Shown here: positions 1-8,347 of the stretch, piece after piece
Layout: each line of letters opens with the position of its first letter
Position numbering within the stretch: the first letter of the stretch is position 1
DNA from: Egicoccus sp. AB-alg6-2
GTDB lineage: Bacteria > Actinomycetota > Nitriliruptoria > Nitriliruptorales > Nitriliruptoraceae
Length of the DNA: 64,000 bases
NCBI RefSeq assembly: GCF_041821025.1
Contig: NZ_JBGUAY010000006.1
Span: 124,001-188,000 of the forward strand
Direction: 5' to 3'
Notes under the pieces: generated by a model
Database searches by the model: none
What the model saw: the letters and a program-made list of their open reading frames with translations, nothing else
What the model was told of the DNA's origin: nothing
Position numbers and translations under genes: made by a program

Positions 1-28
1 GATCGAGCACGGCCGTCCTGAGGAGTGA
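1..28 (+). CDS. Possible 3' end of an upstream gene
   Basis: One frame stays open from the left edge and ends at a TGA at 26-28, giving a tail reading IEHGRPEE. The stop sits inside the ribosome-binding region of the next gene, as in a tightly packed operon. A second frame stops at 19-21, so the true frame cannot be settled. Too short to identify. Confidence 0.25.
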
Positions 29-33
29 CGAGC

Positions 34-975
34 ATGGTGCACAGCGGCCACGACACGATCTGGCTGGACCTGTTGGGAGCGCAGACACGCTACGTGGACG
101 CCGGGGGTATCCGCACCCGTGTCATCGAATCGGGTACGGGCCCGGCGCTGGTGTTGCTGCATGGGGGCGGCGGCCATGCCGAGGCGTTTGCCCGCAACGT
201 CGTGCCGCTGGCTGGCGAAGGTCTTCGCGTTGTCGCCGTCGACTACCTCGGACACGGATTGACCGATCGGCCCTCGAACCCGATCGGTCGCGACAACTAC
301 GTCGCCCACCTCGTCGCAACTCTCGACGCCCTCGGGCTCGAACAGGCCACGCTGGCCGGCGAGTCGCTCGGGGGATGGATCGCGTTCTGGACCGCGCTTC
401 TGCACCCCGACCGTGTGACGAAGTTGATCTCGGTGTGTGGGGCCCGACTGGAGGTCGAAAAGGACCCGGCATCCGAGGCGCACGTCCGCGAGGGACGCGC
501 GCGCTTCAAGGCGCTGAACGAGGCGTTCCTGGCGGACCCGACCCTCGAAAACGTCCGAAACCGCCTCGCCTGGCTGTTCTTCGACCCCGACGAGTCGATC
601 ACCGACGAACTCGCGCAACTCCGCCTGCGGCTGTACCAGGACGACAAAGTGCGACGCACCCTTTCCGACGGTATCGGGATGAAGGTCGTCACCTCGGGTG
701 CCGACACGGTGAAACGCAACGATGCGTTCGACGCGGACGCGCTGGCCGGCATCCAGCACGAGACGTTGGTCCTTTGGACCAGTCACAACCCCAGCAACAC
801 CGCCGCGACGGCACGTCGGGCGGCGTCGTTCATCCCCAACTCGCGGTTCGCTGTCATGTCCGACTGCGGACATTGGCCGCAGTGGGAGGACCCCGCAACG
901 TTCAACCGACTGGTCGCCGACTTCACGCTGGGCCGCGCCCAGGTCGGAGAGCCCGTCGAACTGGCCTCCACCTGA
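34..975 (+). CDS. Alpha/beta hydrolase, meta-cleavage-product hydrolase type
   Basis: Cytoplasmic alpha/beta-hydrolase of the MhpC/BphD/HsaD type, which hydrolyses the C-C bond of ring-fission products to release 2-hydroxypenta-2,4-dienoate and an acid. Seen from the ATG at 34 (313 aa): oxyanion HGGGG near residue 43, nucleophile elbow GESLGG with Ser111, and the family signature CGHWPQWEDP with His280. The acid residue normally found in the W-x-x-x-D-P segment is Asn252 (WTSHNP), which is unusual. The ATG is chosen over the GTG at 25 because AGGAG at 21-25 lies 8 nt upstream of it and overlaps that GTG. First intact gene of the plus-strand operon; acetaldehyde dehydrogenase follows after 39 nt. 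The family is secure, the exact substrate is not. Confidence 0.88.
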   Translation: MVHSGHDTIWLDLLGAQTRYVDAGGIRTRVIESGTGPALVLLHGGGGHAEAFARNVVPLAGEGLRVVAVDYLGHGLTDRPSNPIGRDNYVAHLVATLDALGLEQATLAGESLGGWIAFWTALLHPDRVTKLISVCGARLEVEKDPASEAHVREGRARFKALNEAFLADPTLENVRNRLAWLFFDPDESITDELAQLRLRLYQDDKVRRTLSDGIGMKVVTSGADTVKRNDAFDADALAGIQHETLVLWTSHNPSNTAATARRAASFIPNSRFAVMSDCGHWPQWEDPATFNRLVADFTLGRAQVGEPVELAST

Positions 976-1014
976 CGAGTCTTCGATCGCTGGTTCGTGG
1001 CAGGGAGCCTTGCA

Positions 1015-1950
1015 TTGGACGTGGACAACAGCCCCAGCGGGCAGTCCGAGGCGCCGCTTTCGGTGGCGATCGTCGGCCCGGGCAATATCGGCACCGACCT
1101 GCTGCTCAAGTTGCAGCGCAGCGAACACGTCGAAGTCCGCTACATGGTCGGCATCGACCCCGATTCGGACGGTTTGCGCTTCGCCGAACAACATGGCGTC
1201 GAGGCGTCCGCAGACGGCGTGCCGTGGCTCGTCGGACGCGAGGATGTTCCGGACGTCGTCTTCGAGGCGACCTCGGCGAGCGCGCATCGCCACAACGCGC
1301 CGCTGTACGAAGCGGCGGGGATCCAGGCAGTCGACCTGACGCCGTGTGCGCTGGGCCCCTCTGTCGTCCCGAGCGTGAACCTCGACCAACATCTCGGCAC
1401 CTCGAACATGAACATGATCACCTGCGGGGGGCAGGCCACGATCCCGATGGTCGCAGCCGTCTCGCGGGTTACTCCGGTCGCCTACGCCGAGATCGTGGCG
1501 TCCATCGCCTCACGCTCGGCGGGACCCGGCACGCGCGCCAACATCGACGAGTTCACCCAGACCACCGCAGCGGGACTGGAGGCCGTCGGCGGCGCTGCAC
1601 GTGGCAAGGCGATCATCGTGCTCAACCCCGCCGAGCCACCCATGATCATGCGCGACACGGTGTACTGCGCGATCGATCCCGAAGCCGATCAGGAAGCGAT
1701 CACGGCTTCCGTCGAACGGATGGTGGCGGCCGTCGCCGCCTATGTGCCGGGGTATCGCCTTGTCGCGTCGCCGCAGTTCGACGGGCCGCGGCCCGAATGG
1801 GACGGCCTCGCTCGCGTCACCGTGTTGCTGCAAGTGGAGGGCAACGGCGACTACTTGCCGCCGTATGCGGGCAACCTCGACATCATGACCGCCGCCGCGG
1901 CGCGAGTGGCTGAGCGTCTGGCTCGCGCGCGAGTCGGCGCCGCCGGTTGA
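1015..1950 (+). CDS. dmpF: Acetaldehyde dehydrogenase (acylating)
   Basis: Converts acetaldehyde, NAD+ and CoA into acetyl-CoA, the last step of the lower meta-cleavage pathway, normally in a channelling complex with 4-hydroxy-2-oxovalerate aldolase. Seen: the Rossmann motif GPGNIG near the N terminus and the catalytic block [11 protein letters not shown] with the expected nucleophilic Cys (residue 137 from the chosen start). Length of about 311 aa is normal. TTG at 1015 is preferred because AGGGAG at 1002-1007 is 7 nt upstream; the longer GTG start at 997 has no ribosome-binding site. Its partner aldolase lies at the far end of the same operon, about 10 kb away, instead of adjacent. Confidence in the family is high. 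Confidence 0.93.
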   Translation: MDVDNSPSGQSEAPLSVAIVGPGNIGTDLLLKLQRSEHVEVRYMVGIDPDSDGLRFAEQHGVEASADGVPWLVGREDVPDVVFEATSASAHRHNAPLYEAAGIQAVDLTPCALGPSVVPSVNLDQHLGTSNMNMITCGGQATIPMVAAVSRVTPVAYAEIVASIASRSAGPGTRANIDEFTQTTAAGLEAVGGAARGKAIIVLNPAEPPMIMRDTVYCAIDPEADQEAITASVERMVAAVAAYVPGYRLVASPQFDGPRPEWDGLARVTVLLQVEGNGDYLPPYAGNLDIMTAAAARVAERLARARVGAAG

Positions 1951-1980
1951 GTGGTGGAACGCGACAACGGGAGAGTCGAC

Positions 1981-3321
1981 GTGGAATCGAGCAAGAACAA
2001 CGACTGGGAGACCGTCAGTGGCGAATACTTCGACGCCGCTGACGTCTATGAACGGGAGCTGAAGACCGTCTTCGCGCGCAGCTGGCAGTTCATCGGCCAC
2101 GAATCCATGGTGCAGGAGCCCGGCGACTTCGTCAGCCTGCCCATGGGCAACGACGCAATCGTCCTCTGGAAGGACGCGGCGAGTGGTCGGGCCCGGGCCT
2201 ACCTCAACAAATGCCGGCATCGTGGCAACAAGTTGTGCCTCCACGATCGCGGCAAGGCCAACAGTTTCACGTGCAGCTTCCACGGCTGGACCTACGGCAC
2301 GAGCGGGCAACTCACCGGCGTACCCCGCGAGCGGGAGGCCTACCGCACGACACTGGATCGTGACCGGCTCGGCCTCGTCGAGGTGCCACGTGTCGAGGCC
2401 GTAGGCGGCCTGCTGTTCGGCACCTGGGACCCGACTGCTCCAGCACTCCGCGACTACCTGGGCGAGGCGACCCCGCTACTCGAGCGTTACGTCGACAATG
2501 CGGGACTCGGCGGTCTGCAGTTCCTGCCCCAGCCTCAGAAGTACATCATGCCCGTGAACTGGAAACTGCTCGCGGAGAACTTCGCCGGCGACGACTACCA
2601 CTTCAAGGTGACCCACGCGTCGGTGATCTCGCTGATGAAGCAGAATCCGACCGCGGCGCTGTCCCACGGCCTGCAGAAGGAACGGCGCTTCACCGTCGCC
2701 ACCAACTTCGGCGCCGGCGCGGCGCACGGCTTCCTCGAGCTCAAGGTCGGCCCGGAGGCCTACCAGGAGGACCTGGCCAAGGCAGAGAAACTCGGCCCCG
2801 AGGCGGTCGAATGGGTGCGTCATCGTCACCAGGTGATCTCCGGCGACGACGACGACCTCGCCTACGCCTTCCATGCCGGCAACCTGTTCCCGAACCTGGC
2901 GCTCATCGGGATCAGCTCGGCGCTCTACGCCTCGGGTTTCCTTCTCTGGATTCCCCGCGGCCCGCACGAAACCGAGATCGTGCAGTGGGCGGCGGTCGAC
3001 CGCGACGCGCCGGACATCGTCAAGCGCCGTGCGGTGTCGGTCCTCAAGGACCGTCAGGCGGCCGCCGGGATGGTCGCACCCGACGACCACGAGAACTTCG
3101 AGCGCATCGCGGCGAACGTGCGCGGCAGCGTCAGCCGCACGGTCCCGTTCGACTACTCGATGGCCGCAGGAATCTCCGAGCAGTTCCCCGATCCCGACGA
3201 TGCCGACTATGCCGCCCGCTGGTCCCAACGCGGCCTGGGAACCCTGTTCCCGCAGGTCAGCGAAGCGAACCAGCGCGAGTTCTACCGGACCTGGGACAGC
3301 TATCTCGAGGGGACGTCATGA
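1981..3321 (+). CDS. Aromatic-ring-hydroxylating dioxygenase, alpha subunit
   Basis: Catalytic subunit of a Rieske non-haem iron oxygenase that adds both atoms of O2 to an aromatic ring to give a cis-dihydrodiol. Rieske cluster ligands are visible as CRHRG (Cys78, His80) and CSFHGW (Cys98, His101). The mononuclear iron site begins with GDDYHFKVTH (His207, His212). 446 aa, within the usual size range. The GTG at 1981 is chosen because GGGAGAG at 1969-1975 precedes it; the frame is also open to a GTG at 1951. Its stop overlaps an ATG (ATGA, 3318-3321). The beta subunit follows, but no ferredoxin or reductase gene is present in the window. The substrate is unknown; an aromatic carboxylate fits the neighbours. 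Confidence 0.92.
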   Translation: MESSKNNDWETVSGEYFDAADVYERELKTVFARSWQFIGHESMVQEPGDFVSLPMGNDAIVLWKDAASGRARAYLNKCRHRGNKLCLHDRGKANSFTCSFHGWTYGTSGQLTGVPREREAYRTTLDRDRLGLVEVPRVEAVGGLLFGTWDPTAPALRDYLGEATPLLERYVDNAGLGGLQFLPQPQKYIMPVNWKLLAENFAGDDYHFKVTHASVISLMKQNPTAALSHGLQKERRFTVATNFGAGAAHGFLELKVGPEAYQEDLAKAEKLGPEAVEWVRHRHQVISGDDDDLAYAFHAGNLFPNLALIGISSALYASGFLLWIPRGPHETEIVQWAAVDRDAPDIVKRRAVSVLKDRQAAAGMVAPDDHENFERIAANVRGSVSRTVPFDYSMAAGISEQFPDPDDADYAARWSQRGLGTLFPQVSEANQREFYRTWDSYLEGTS

Positions 3322-3365
3322 GCTCCCGCTGTCACCGGCGAGCCGCACCGGAGGAATCCAGATGA
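3318..3365 (+). CDS. Bridging mini-ORF between dioxygenase subunits (hypothetical)
   Basis: A 15-codon frame reading MSSRCHRRAAPEESR. Its ATG overlaps the alpha-subunit stop (ATGA, 3318-3321) and its TGA overlaps the beta-subunit ATG (ATGA, 3362-3365). GAGGGGA at 3307-3313 could serve as its ribosome-binding site. The first eight bases of the mini-ORF and of the beta gene are identical. It may be a coupling leader or simply a duplicated start region. A functional peptide is not implied. Confidence 0.3.
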   Translation: MSSRCHRRAAPEESR

Positions 3366-3925
3366 GCTCGACGACGTCGGCGGCGGTCGAGCCGCTGCAC
3401 GCCCAGCTGTTGACGCAGGCCCTGGCCCGCGAGGCCTACCTGCTCGACACCAACCAGTACGACCGATGGCTGGAGACGCTCGCCTCCGACGTGCGCTACC
3501 TGGTGCCCATCCCCGAATGGGTGCATGGCCGCTCGGGCGCCGAAGAGGCCTTCGGCACGGGGGACGACGCCCTGTCGTTCCCGTACCTCGACGAGACCCA
3601 CGAAGGGCTGCGACTGCGAGTGGCGCGGCTGCAGACCGGCCTCGCGCACGGCGAGATGCCGCCCTCGATGACGGCGCGTGTGGTCGGTGTCGCACTGATC
3701 GAGGAGCTGGCGAACGACCGGCCCCCCGGCGCGCGCAATTTCCGCGTCATCACCAACTTCACCCTGCACCAGACCCGTCATGAAACCCGTGTCGACGTGT
3801 TCGCCGGCCGGCGCGAGGACGTCTGGTCGGTGGGGCCCGACGACGGGCCGCAGGTGTTGCTGCATTCCCGCACCGTCCATCTGATCGAGCGGGTGCTCCC
3901 ACGGGCATTCAGCACGTTCTTCTGA
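3362..3925 (+). CDS. Aromatic-ring-hydroxylating dioxygenase, beta subunit
   Basis: Small non-catalytic subunit (187 aa) that assembles with the alpha subunit in a hexameric Rieske dioxygenase. It has the NTF2-like fold signature of the family: an N-terminal helix with EAYLLDTNQYDRWLETL, then a strand with VRYLVPIP, and a C-terminal HSRTVHLIERVL strand. The ATG at 3362 is preceded by GGAGGA around 3350-3355. The frame is open far upstream, but that part only shadows the alpha gene. It starts 40 nt after the alpha stop, linked through the mini-ORF at 3318-3365. Confidence 0.9.
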   Translation: MSSTTSAAVEPLHAQLLTQALAREAYLLDTNQYDRWLETLASDVRYLVPIPEWVHGRSGAEEAFGTGDDALSFPYLDETHEGLRLRVARLQTGLAHGEMPPSMTARVVGVALIEELANDRPPGARNFRVITNFTLHQTRHETRVDVFAGRREDVWSVGPDDGPQVLLHSRTVHLIERVLPRAFSTFF

Positions 3926-3981
3926 TTTCGACATTCGACCGCCGCGACCGGCGGATCGATCTTTCGAACCAAGGTGGAGAC

Positions 3982-5235
3982 ATGGCAGAGCAGGTCCTCA
4001 ACCTGGCGTTCGTGGGGCTGGGACAGGCCGTCAACCGGGTGCTCTATCAGCACCCGGAGGTGCACGAACTGCCCTACCGCATCGTTGCCGCAGCCGATCC
4101 TCGCGCACAGGCCCGTGACGCGTTCGAGCGCGACTTCAACGGCCGCGCCTTCGCGGACTTCGAGCCCATCCTCGAGATGCCGGAGGTCGACGTCGTCTAC
4201 ATCGCCACACCGCCGGAGCTGCACTGCGAGCAGAGCATCAAGGCTGCCGAGGCCGGCAAACACGTGCTGGTGGAAAAGCCGATGGCGCTCAGTCTCGACG
4301 ATGCGCTGCTGATGTGCCGCAAGGCCGAGGACTCCGGCGTGAAGCTCCTCGCCGGCCACACCAAGTGCTTCGACGCGCCGATCATCGAGATGACACGCCT
4401 GGCCCAGTCCGGCCGCTACGGGCCCATGCGGGCTTTCACCTCGATGATGTACAACAGCTTCAACGTCATGCCGTGGCCGACGCCGGAACTCGCCGACACG
4501 ATGGGTCCGGTCCTCAACCAAGGCCCCCACCAGCTCGACATCGCGCGCCAGATCGGTGGTGGCGTGGTGACCAGCGTGACGGCCACGACCTTCCACGACT
4601 CCCTGCGTGACGTCACTGGCGGCTACCAGGCTCTCCTGCGGTTCGACTCGGGCGCCTCGGCCACGTTGACCTACGACGCACGCGGCCTGTTCGACATCGC
4701 CGAGCTCTACGGCTGGATCGGCGAGGGCGGCCAAGCCCGGCCGGAGGATCTCAACGCGCGGATGCGTCACAACATCGGCGACCTGCTCGACCGGCACGGC
4801 CGCGACGGAATGGACGAGGAACTCGAACGGCAGAAGGAGGTCGGCCGCTACGGGGCGAAGGATCCCGGCGAGGCCTTGCGCAACGTCTGGGGCTACTCCA
4901 AGCCGGAGGAACCCCGCGACCAGCCATTCTTCGGCATGTCGATCCTCTCACTGGATCAGGCCGCCGCCCGTCAGAGTCGGCAGGGGCTGTACCTCTACAC
5001 CGACGAAGGCCGGCGGTCCGTCGATCTCCGAAGCTCCCTGCGGGCCCGGGCCGCGGAACTCCTCGAGCTGTACCGATCGATCCGTGAGGACCGGCCCGTA
5101 TTCCACGACGGCTGGTGGGGCGCGGCCACGCTCGAGGCCTGCCTGGCCCTTGCCGAATCCGCCGCAACCGGCCAAAGCGTCGAACTGTCCCACCAGGTCC
5201 CGACCCCCAGCGAGATCCCCACGCTCTCACTCTGA
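3982..5235 (+). CDS. Gfo/Idh/MocA-family oxidoreductase
   Basis: NAD(P)-dependent dehydrogenase of the Gfo/Idh/MocA family (417 aa). Seen: an N-terminal Rossmann start NLAFVGLGQAV, the family motif VEKPMAL near residue 95, and a C-terminal alpha/beta domain. The ATG has a strong AAGGTGGAG ribosome-binding site. Phthalate 4,5-cis-dihydrodiol dehydrogenase (Pht4) belongs to this family. Position directly after the ring-dioxygenase genes makes cis-dihydrodiol dehydrogenation a reasonable hypothesis, but that is inference. Other family members act on sugars or inositols. Confidence 0.82.
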   Translation: MAEQVLNLAFVGLGQAVNRVLYQHPEVHELPYRIVAAADPRAQARDAFERDFNGRAFADFEPILEMPEVDVVYIATPPELHCEQSIKAAEAGKHVLVEKPMALSLDDALLMCRKAEDSGVKLLAGHTKCFDAPIIEMTRLAQSGRYGPMRAFTSMMYNSFNVMPWPTPELADTMGPVLNQGPHQLDIARQIGGGVVTSVTATTFHDSLRDVTGGYQALLRFDSGASATLTYDARGLFDIAELYGWIGEGGQARPEDLNARMRHNIGDLLDRHGRDGMDEELERQKEVGRYGAKDPGEALRNVWGYSKPEEPRDQPFFGMSILSLDQAAARQSRQGLYLYTDEGRRSVDLRSSLRARAAELLELYRSIREDRPVFHDGWWGAATLEACLALAESAATGQSVELSHQVPTPSEIPTLSL

Positions 5236-5277
5236 CGGGGAGGGGCCGTCGCCCTGCACCGCCGCAGCATGAACGGA

Positions 5278-5293
5278 TGCACCGTCCGGTGCA
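5278..5293. promoter_or_regulatory. Inverted repeat upstream of the binding-protein gene
   Basis: TGCACC and GGTGCA flank a 4-nt centre (GTCC), 15 nt before the ribosome-binding site of the binding-protein gene. It could be a small hairpin in the intercistronic region or a protein-binding site. No second copy was found elsewhere in the island. Confidence 0.3.
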
Positions 5294-5318
5294 CCCAGAT
5301 CGAACCGGGAGAATCCAA

Positions 5319-6557
5319 ATGAAGATGCGCAATACGAGGAGCCGCACGGCCCTGGGAGCCGGGCTCAGCCTGGCGATTCTCTTGGCGGCGTGCGCGGGCA
5401 CCGACGGCACGGATGGCGCCGCGCCCGACGAACCCGCGGCGACCGGAACCGAAGAACCCGACACCGAAGAACCCAACACCGAAGAACCCGCCACCGACGA
5501 ACCCGCAACGGAAGAACCCGACGCTGGTGAGTCCGGCGCCTGGGACGCCGATGCCCCACCGGAGTGGGAGGAGATCCTCGCCGCCGCCGCGGAAGAGGGT
5601 GAGGTCGTCGTTGCCGGGCCGGCTTTCCTCGACGACGCGATGACCACCGCGTTCGAAGCCGACACCGGGCTCACGCTGAGCTACCTGGGCGGCAATACGC
5701 GCGAGCTGAACTCGCGCCTCGACCAGGAGGCCCAAGCCGGAAACGTGACCATCGACGTCTCGATGGGCGGCGGTACACAGCTCAACACGTTGCTGCCCGA
5801 GGGACTCCTGGAGCCCATACGGCCGCAGCTGATTCTGCCCTCGGCCACGAACAACGACAACTGGAAGCCCGGGGACCAGAAGTACCTCGACAACGACGAT
5901 CAGTACATGCTGCAGACCACGGAGTGGATCCACGGCTGGGTGGCGGTCAACCCCGACTCCCTGGGTGACATCACGGTCACGACCTGGGATGACCTGCTCC
6001 AGCCCGAACTCGTGGGCCGCATCGCTGCGTACGATCCCCGCACCGGCGGGCAGGGGCAGTCGGCCGCTGCCTACCTCGCCGAGGTCAAGGGCATGGACTA
6101 CATCGTGGAGTTGTTCGACGGACAGGAGGTGACCTACACCCAGGATGGCGGTCAGCTCATGGAGTGGATCGCCCGTGGCACCTATGACGTCGCATTGGGC
6201 GGCATCGCGCCAGACGTCGAACGCTACCGCACCGAAGGTCTACCCATCGAGGTGCGCCACATGGAGGACGGCCCGGGCGCGCTGACAGGTGGGTTCTCCG
6301 TCCTCAAGCAGCCCGTGGGCGCGCCGCACCCGAACGCCGCGCAGGTGTTCCTCAACTGGTGGGCCTCGGGGCGCGGTCTGGACGTCTACGCCGAGGTGCT
6401 CATGGAGCCCTCCCTGCGCGTCGACAGTGAGGCCGAGGTGCCCGAGTACGTCACCCCGCAGGAGGGCGTCGACTACATCGATCAGTACACCGAGGACTGG
6501 TACACCACCGTGCGGCCACAGGTGACCGAGGAGCTCGCGGAGGCGCTGGGCCGTTAG
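5319..6557 (+). CDS. ABC transporter substrate-binding lipoprotein
   Basis: Extracellular binding protein of the Fe3+/thiamine/spermidine-type class (PBP type 2), feeding the fused permease that follows. The ATG at 5319 has GGGAGA upstream and gives 412 aa. Seen: signal peptide with lipobox LLAAC (Cys25), an acidic TEEP-type repeat linker at about residues 44-68, then the binding domain starting near EWEEILAAAAEEGEVVV. Such proteins carry anions or organic acids as well as ferric iron. Placement among dioxygenase genes suggests an aromatic carboxylate, by inference. A long stem-loop separates it from the permease gene, as is common where the binding protein must be more abundant. Confidence 0.85.
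   Translation: MKMRNTRSRTALGAGLSLAILLAACAGTDGTDGAAPDEPAATGTEEPDTEEPNTEEPATDEPATEEPDAGESGAWDADAPPEWEEILAAAAEEGEVVVAGPAFLDDAMTTAFEADTGLTLSYLGGNTRELNSRLDQEAQAGNVTIDVSMGGGTQLNTLLPEGLLEPIRPQLILPSATNNDNWKPGDQKYLDNDDQYMLQTTEWIHGWVAVNPDSLGDITVTTWDDLLQPELVGRIAAYDPRTGGQGQSAAAYLAEVKGMDYIVELFDGQEVTYTQDGGQLMEWIARGTYDVALGGIAPDVERYRTEGLPIEVRHMEDGPGALTGGFSVLKQPVGAPHPNAAQVFLNWWASGRGLDVYAEVLMEPSLRVDSEAEVPEYVTPQEGVDYIDQYTEDWYTTVRPQVTEELAEALGR
5448..5522 (+). repeat. Five 15-nt tandem units in lipoprotein linker
   Basis: Five consecutive 15-nt units (starts 5448, 5463, 5478, 5493, 5508) of the type ACCGAAGAACCCGAC with one to four differences each. They encode an acidic Thr-Glu-Glu-Pro-x spacer between the lipid anchor and the binding domain. 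Confidence 0.85.
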
Positions 6558-6565
6558 CCCACGGT

Positions 6566-6609
6566 CGGCCTCGGGCTCCACGATCTCGTCGTCGCGGATC
6601 CCGAGGCCG
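6566..6609 (+). promoter_or_regulatory. Intercistronic stem-loop between binding protein and permease
   Basis: CGGCCTCGGG (6566-6575) pairs perfectly with CCCGAGGCCG (6600-6609) around a 24-nt loop, starting 8 nt after the binding-protein stop. No T-tract follows. This fits a partial terminator or 3' stabiliser that sets a high binding-protein to permease ratio. The second ABC cassette has hairpins at the equivalent place. Confidence 0.6.
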
Positions 6610-6622
6610 GCCCTGTCGATGG

Positions 6623-8302
6623 ATGTTGAGCGTGGGTGTCATCTCGTCTCGCTGGGGTCGAATTGCCGGCATTTTCATCGCCGCCGTCGTCCTGCCGCCG
6701 GTGTTGGTCGTCGTGCTCAGCAGTGTCAATGCGCAGATGCTGGGGTCGGGCTTCACGTTCACGGTGGACGCCTGGCAAGCGGTCTTCTCCAACTCACGTT
6801 CGCTCTCGGCCATCGTCACGTCGTTCTTGCTGACGGTTCGTGTGCCGATCGGGCTAGCGATCGCCTTCGCGTTCGCCTGGGCGTTGATCCGCCTGGACGT
6901 CCCGTGCAAGCGCATGATCGAGTACGGGCTGTGGTTCGCGTTCTTCGTCCCGACACTGCCGCTGATGTTGGGATGGATCCTGCTGCTCGACGGCAACTAC
7001 GGGATCATCGCCAGCGCCGTTCCGTTCCTCGATCTCGAGATCTACTCCTTCACGGGAATCCTGTGGGTCCACCTGACGGCCAGCACGATTCCGGTCATCG
7101 TCATCTTCCTCAGGCCGGCGCTCCAGCACCTCGACGTCGGACTGGAGGAGGCGGCACTGCTACATGGCGCGACCCGCTGGCAGGTGTGGCGAACCGTGAC
7201 GCTGCCCTTGGTGGCACCAGCGGTGGCCACGGCATTCCTCGCCGGCATGATCAAGGGTCTCGAGGTCTTCGAGATCGAGCAGATTCTCGGTCTCCCCGCC
7301 GGCATACAGGTCTTCGCCACCCGGATCTTCGCGCTCCTGGCCTGGGACCCGCCGATCTACGGCGAAGCGATGGCGCTGAGCACGATATTCCTGGCACTCA
7401 TGATCCTGGCCGCGGTCGTCTACGTCCGATTCGCGGCCAGACGCGGTGAGACACCCACCATCGGGCTCAAGGGCCGGGCCGCCCAACGCCCACCACGTGA
7501 CCGTCTCGCCTGGCTGTTCTTCGGCGCCATCGCCCTCTACTTTCTCATCGGGCTGCTGCTGCCCCTGGCGATGGTCATGCTCGGTTCGTTCAGTCGCCTC
7601 TTCGGCTTCTTCCATCTCACCAACCCGTTGACGCTGTCCCACTGGACCGACGTCCTGCGGGCCGAGGCATTCAGTCGCGCCATTCGTACCTCGGTGCTGG
7701 TCGGCCTCGGGGTCGCAGGCATCGGCACCGCGGTGTACAGCATGCTCGGCTGGGCGATGTGCCGTGCACCGGCACGATCGCGCTCCTGGTGGCTGGTCGG
7801 TGTCCTGGTGTGGATCCCCTGGGCGGTCCCGGGCATCCTGCTCGGTGTCGCCTACCTGATGATCTTCCTCAACTCGCCGGTCGTCCGGCAGTACCACGGC
7901 ACCATCGTGCCCATGATCGTCGTGCTGCTCGTCATGACGATGCCGCTGGCCGTGGCGATGTTGCAGTCGGCGGCCGGCCAGATCCCTCGAGAATTCGAGG
8001 AGGCCGGGCTGATGGCCGGCGCGAGCCGGCTCGCGACGCTGCGCACCGTGACCCTGCCGCTGATGGCACCGATGATGGTGAGCGTCTTCCTGTTCGCGCT
8101 CATGCAGACGCTGCGTGACATCTCCGCCACCGTCCTCCTGGCGACGCCGAGCACCCGAACGCTGCCGCTGCTGATGTTCTCGTATGCCTCCGGCGGTCGG
8201 CTCGAGGCCGCAAGCGTGGTCGGCGTGATCATCGCCTTCACCGCCCTGATCATCACGGTCACCGTGCTCAAGCTGGCGCGACGCCTCGGCCTCGAGACCT
8301 GA
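6623..8302 (+). CDS. ABC transporter permease, fused double domain
   Basis: Inner-membrane permease of 559 aa carrying two binding-protein-dependent transport domains in one chain, as in AfuB/SfuB/ThiP. Each half has about six membrane segments and its own EAA coupling loop: EEAALLHGATRWQVWR near residue 175 and EEAGLMAGASRLATLR near residue 460. The loops contact the ATPase encoded at 10255. The ATG at 6623 has no strong ribosome-binding site, so translation may rely on the stem-loop context or a nearby GTG at 6632. It lies between the binding-protein and LigB genes in the plus-strand operon. Confidence 0.9.
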   Translation: MLSVGVISSRWGRIAGIFIAAVVLPPVLVVVLSSVNAQMLGSGFTFTVDAWQAVFSNSRSLSAIVTSFLLTVRVPIGLAIAFAFAWALIRLDVPCKRMIEYGLWFAFFVPTLPLMLGWILLLDGNYGIIASAVPFLDLEIYSFTGILWVHLTASTIPVIVIFLRPALQHLDVGLEEAALLHGATRWQVWRTVTLPLVAPAVATAFLAGMIKGLEVFEIEQILGLPAGIQVFATRIFALLAWDPPIYGEAMALSTIFLALMILAAVVYVRFAARRGETPTIGLKGRAAQRPPRDRLAWLFFGAIALYFLIGLLLPLAMVMLGSFSRLFGFFHLTNPLTLSHWTDVLRAEAFSRAIRTSVLVGLGVAGIGTAVYSMLGWAMCRAPARSRSWWLVGVLVWIPWAVPGILLGVAYLMIFLNSPVVRQYHGTIVPMIVVLLVMTMPLAVAMLQSAAGQIPREFEEAGLMAGASRLATLRTVTLPLMAPMMVSVFLFALMQTLRDISATVLLATPSTRTLPLLMFSYASGGRLEAASVVGVIIAFTALIITVTVLKLARRLGLET

Positions 8303-8347
8303 TCCATTCCCCTGTCCGCCCCGTCTCCCGAAACGAAAGGTGTTCCG

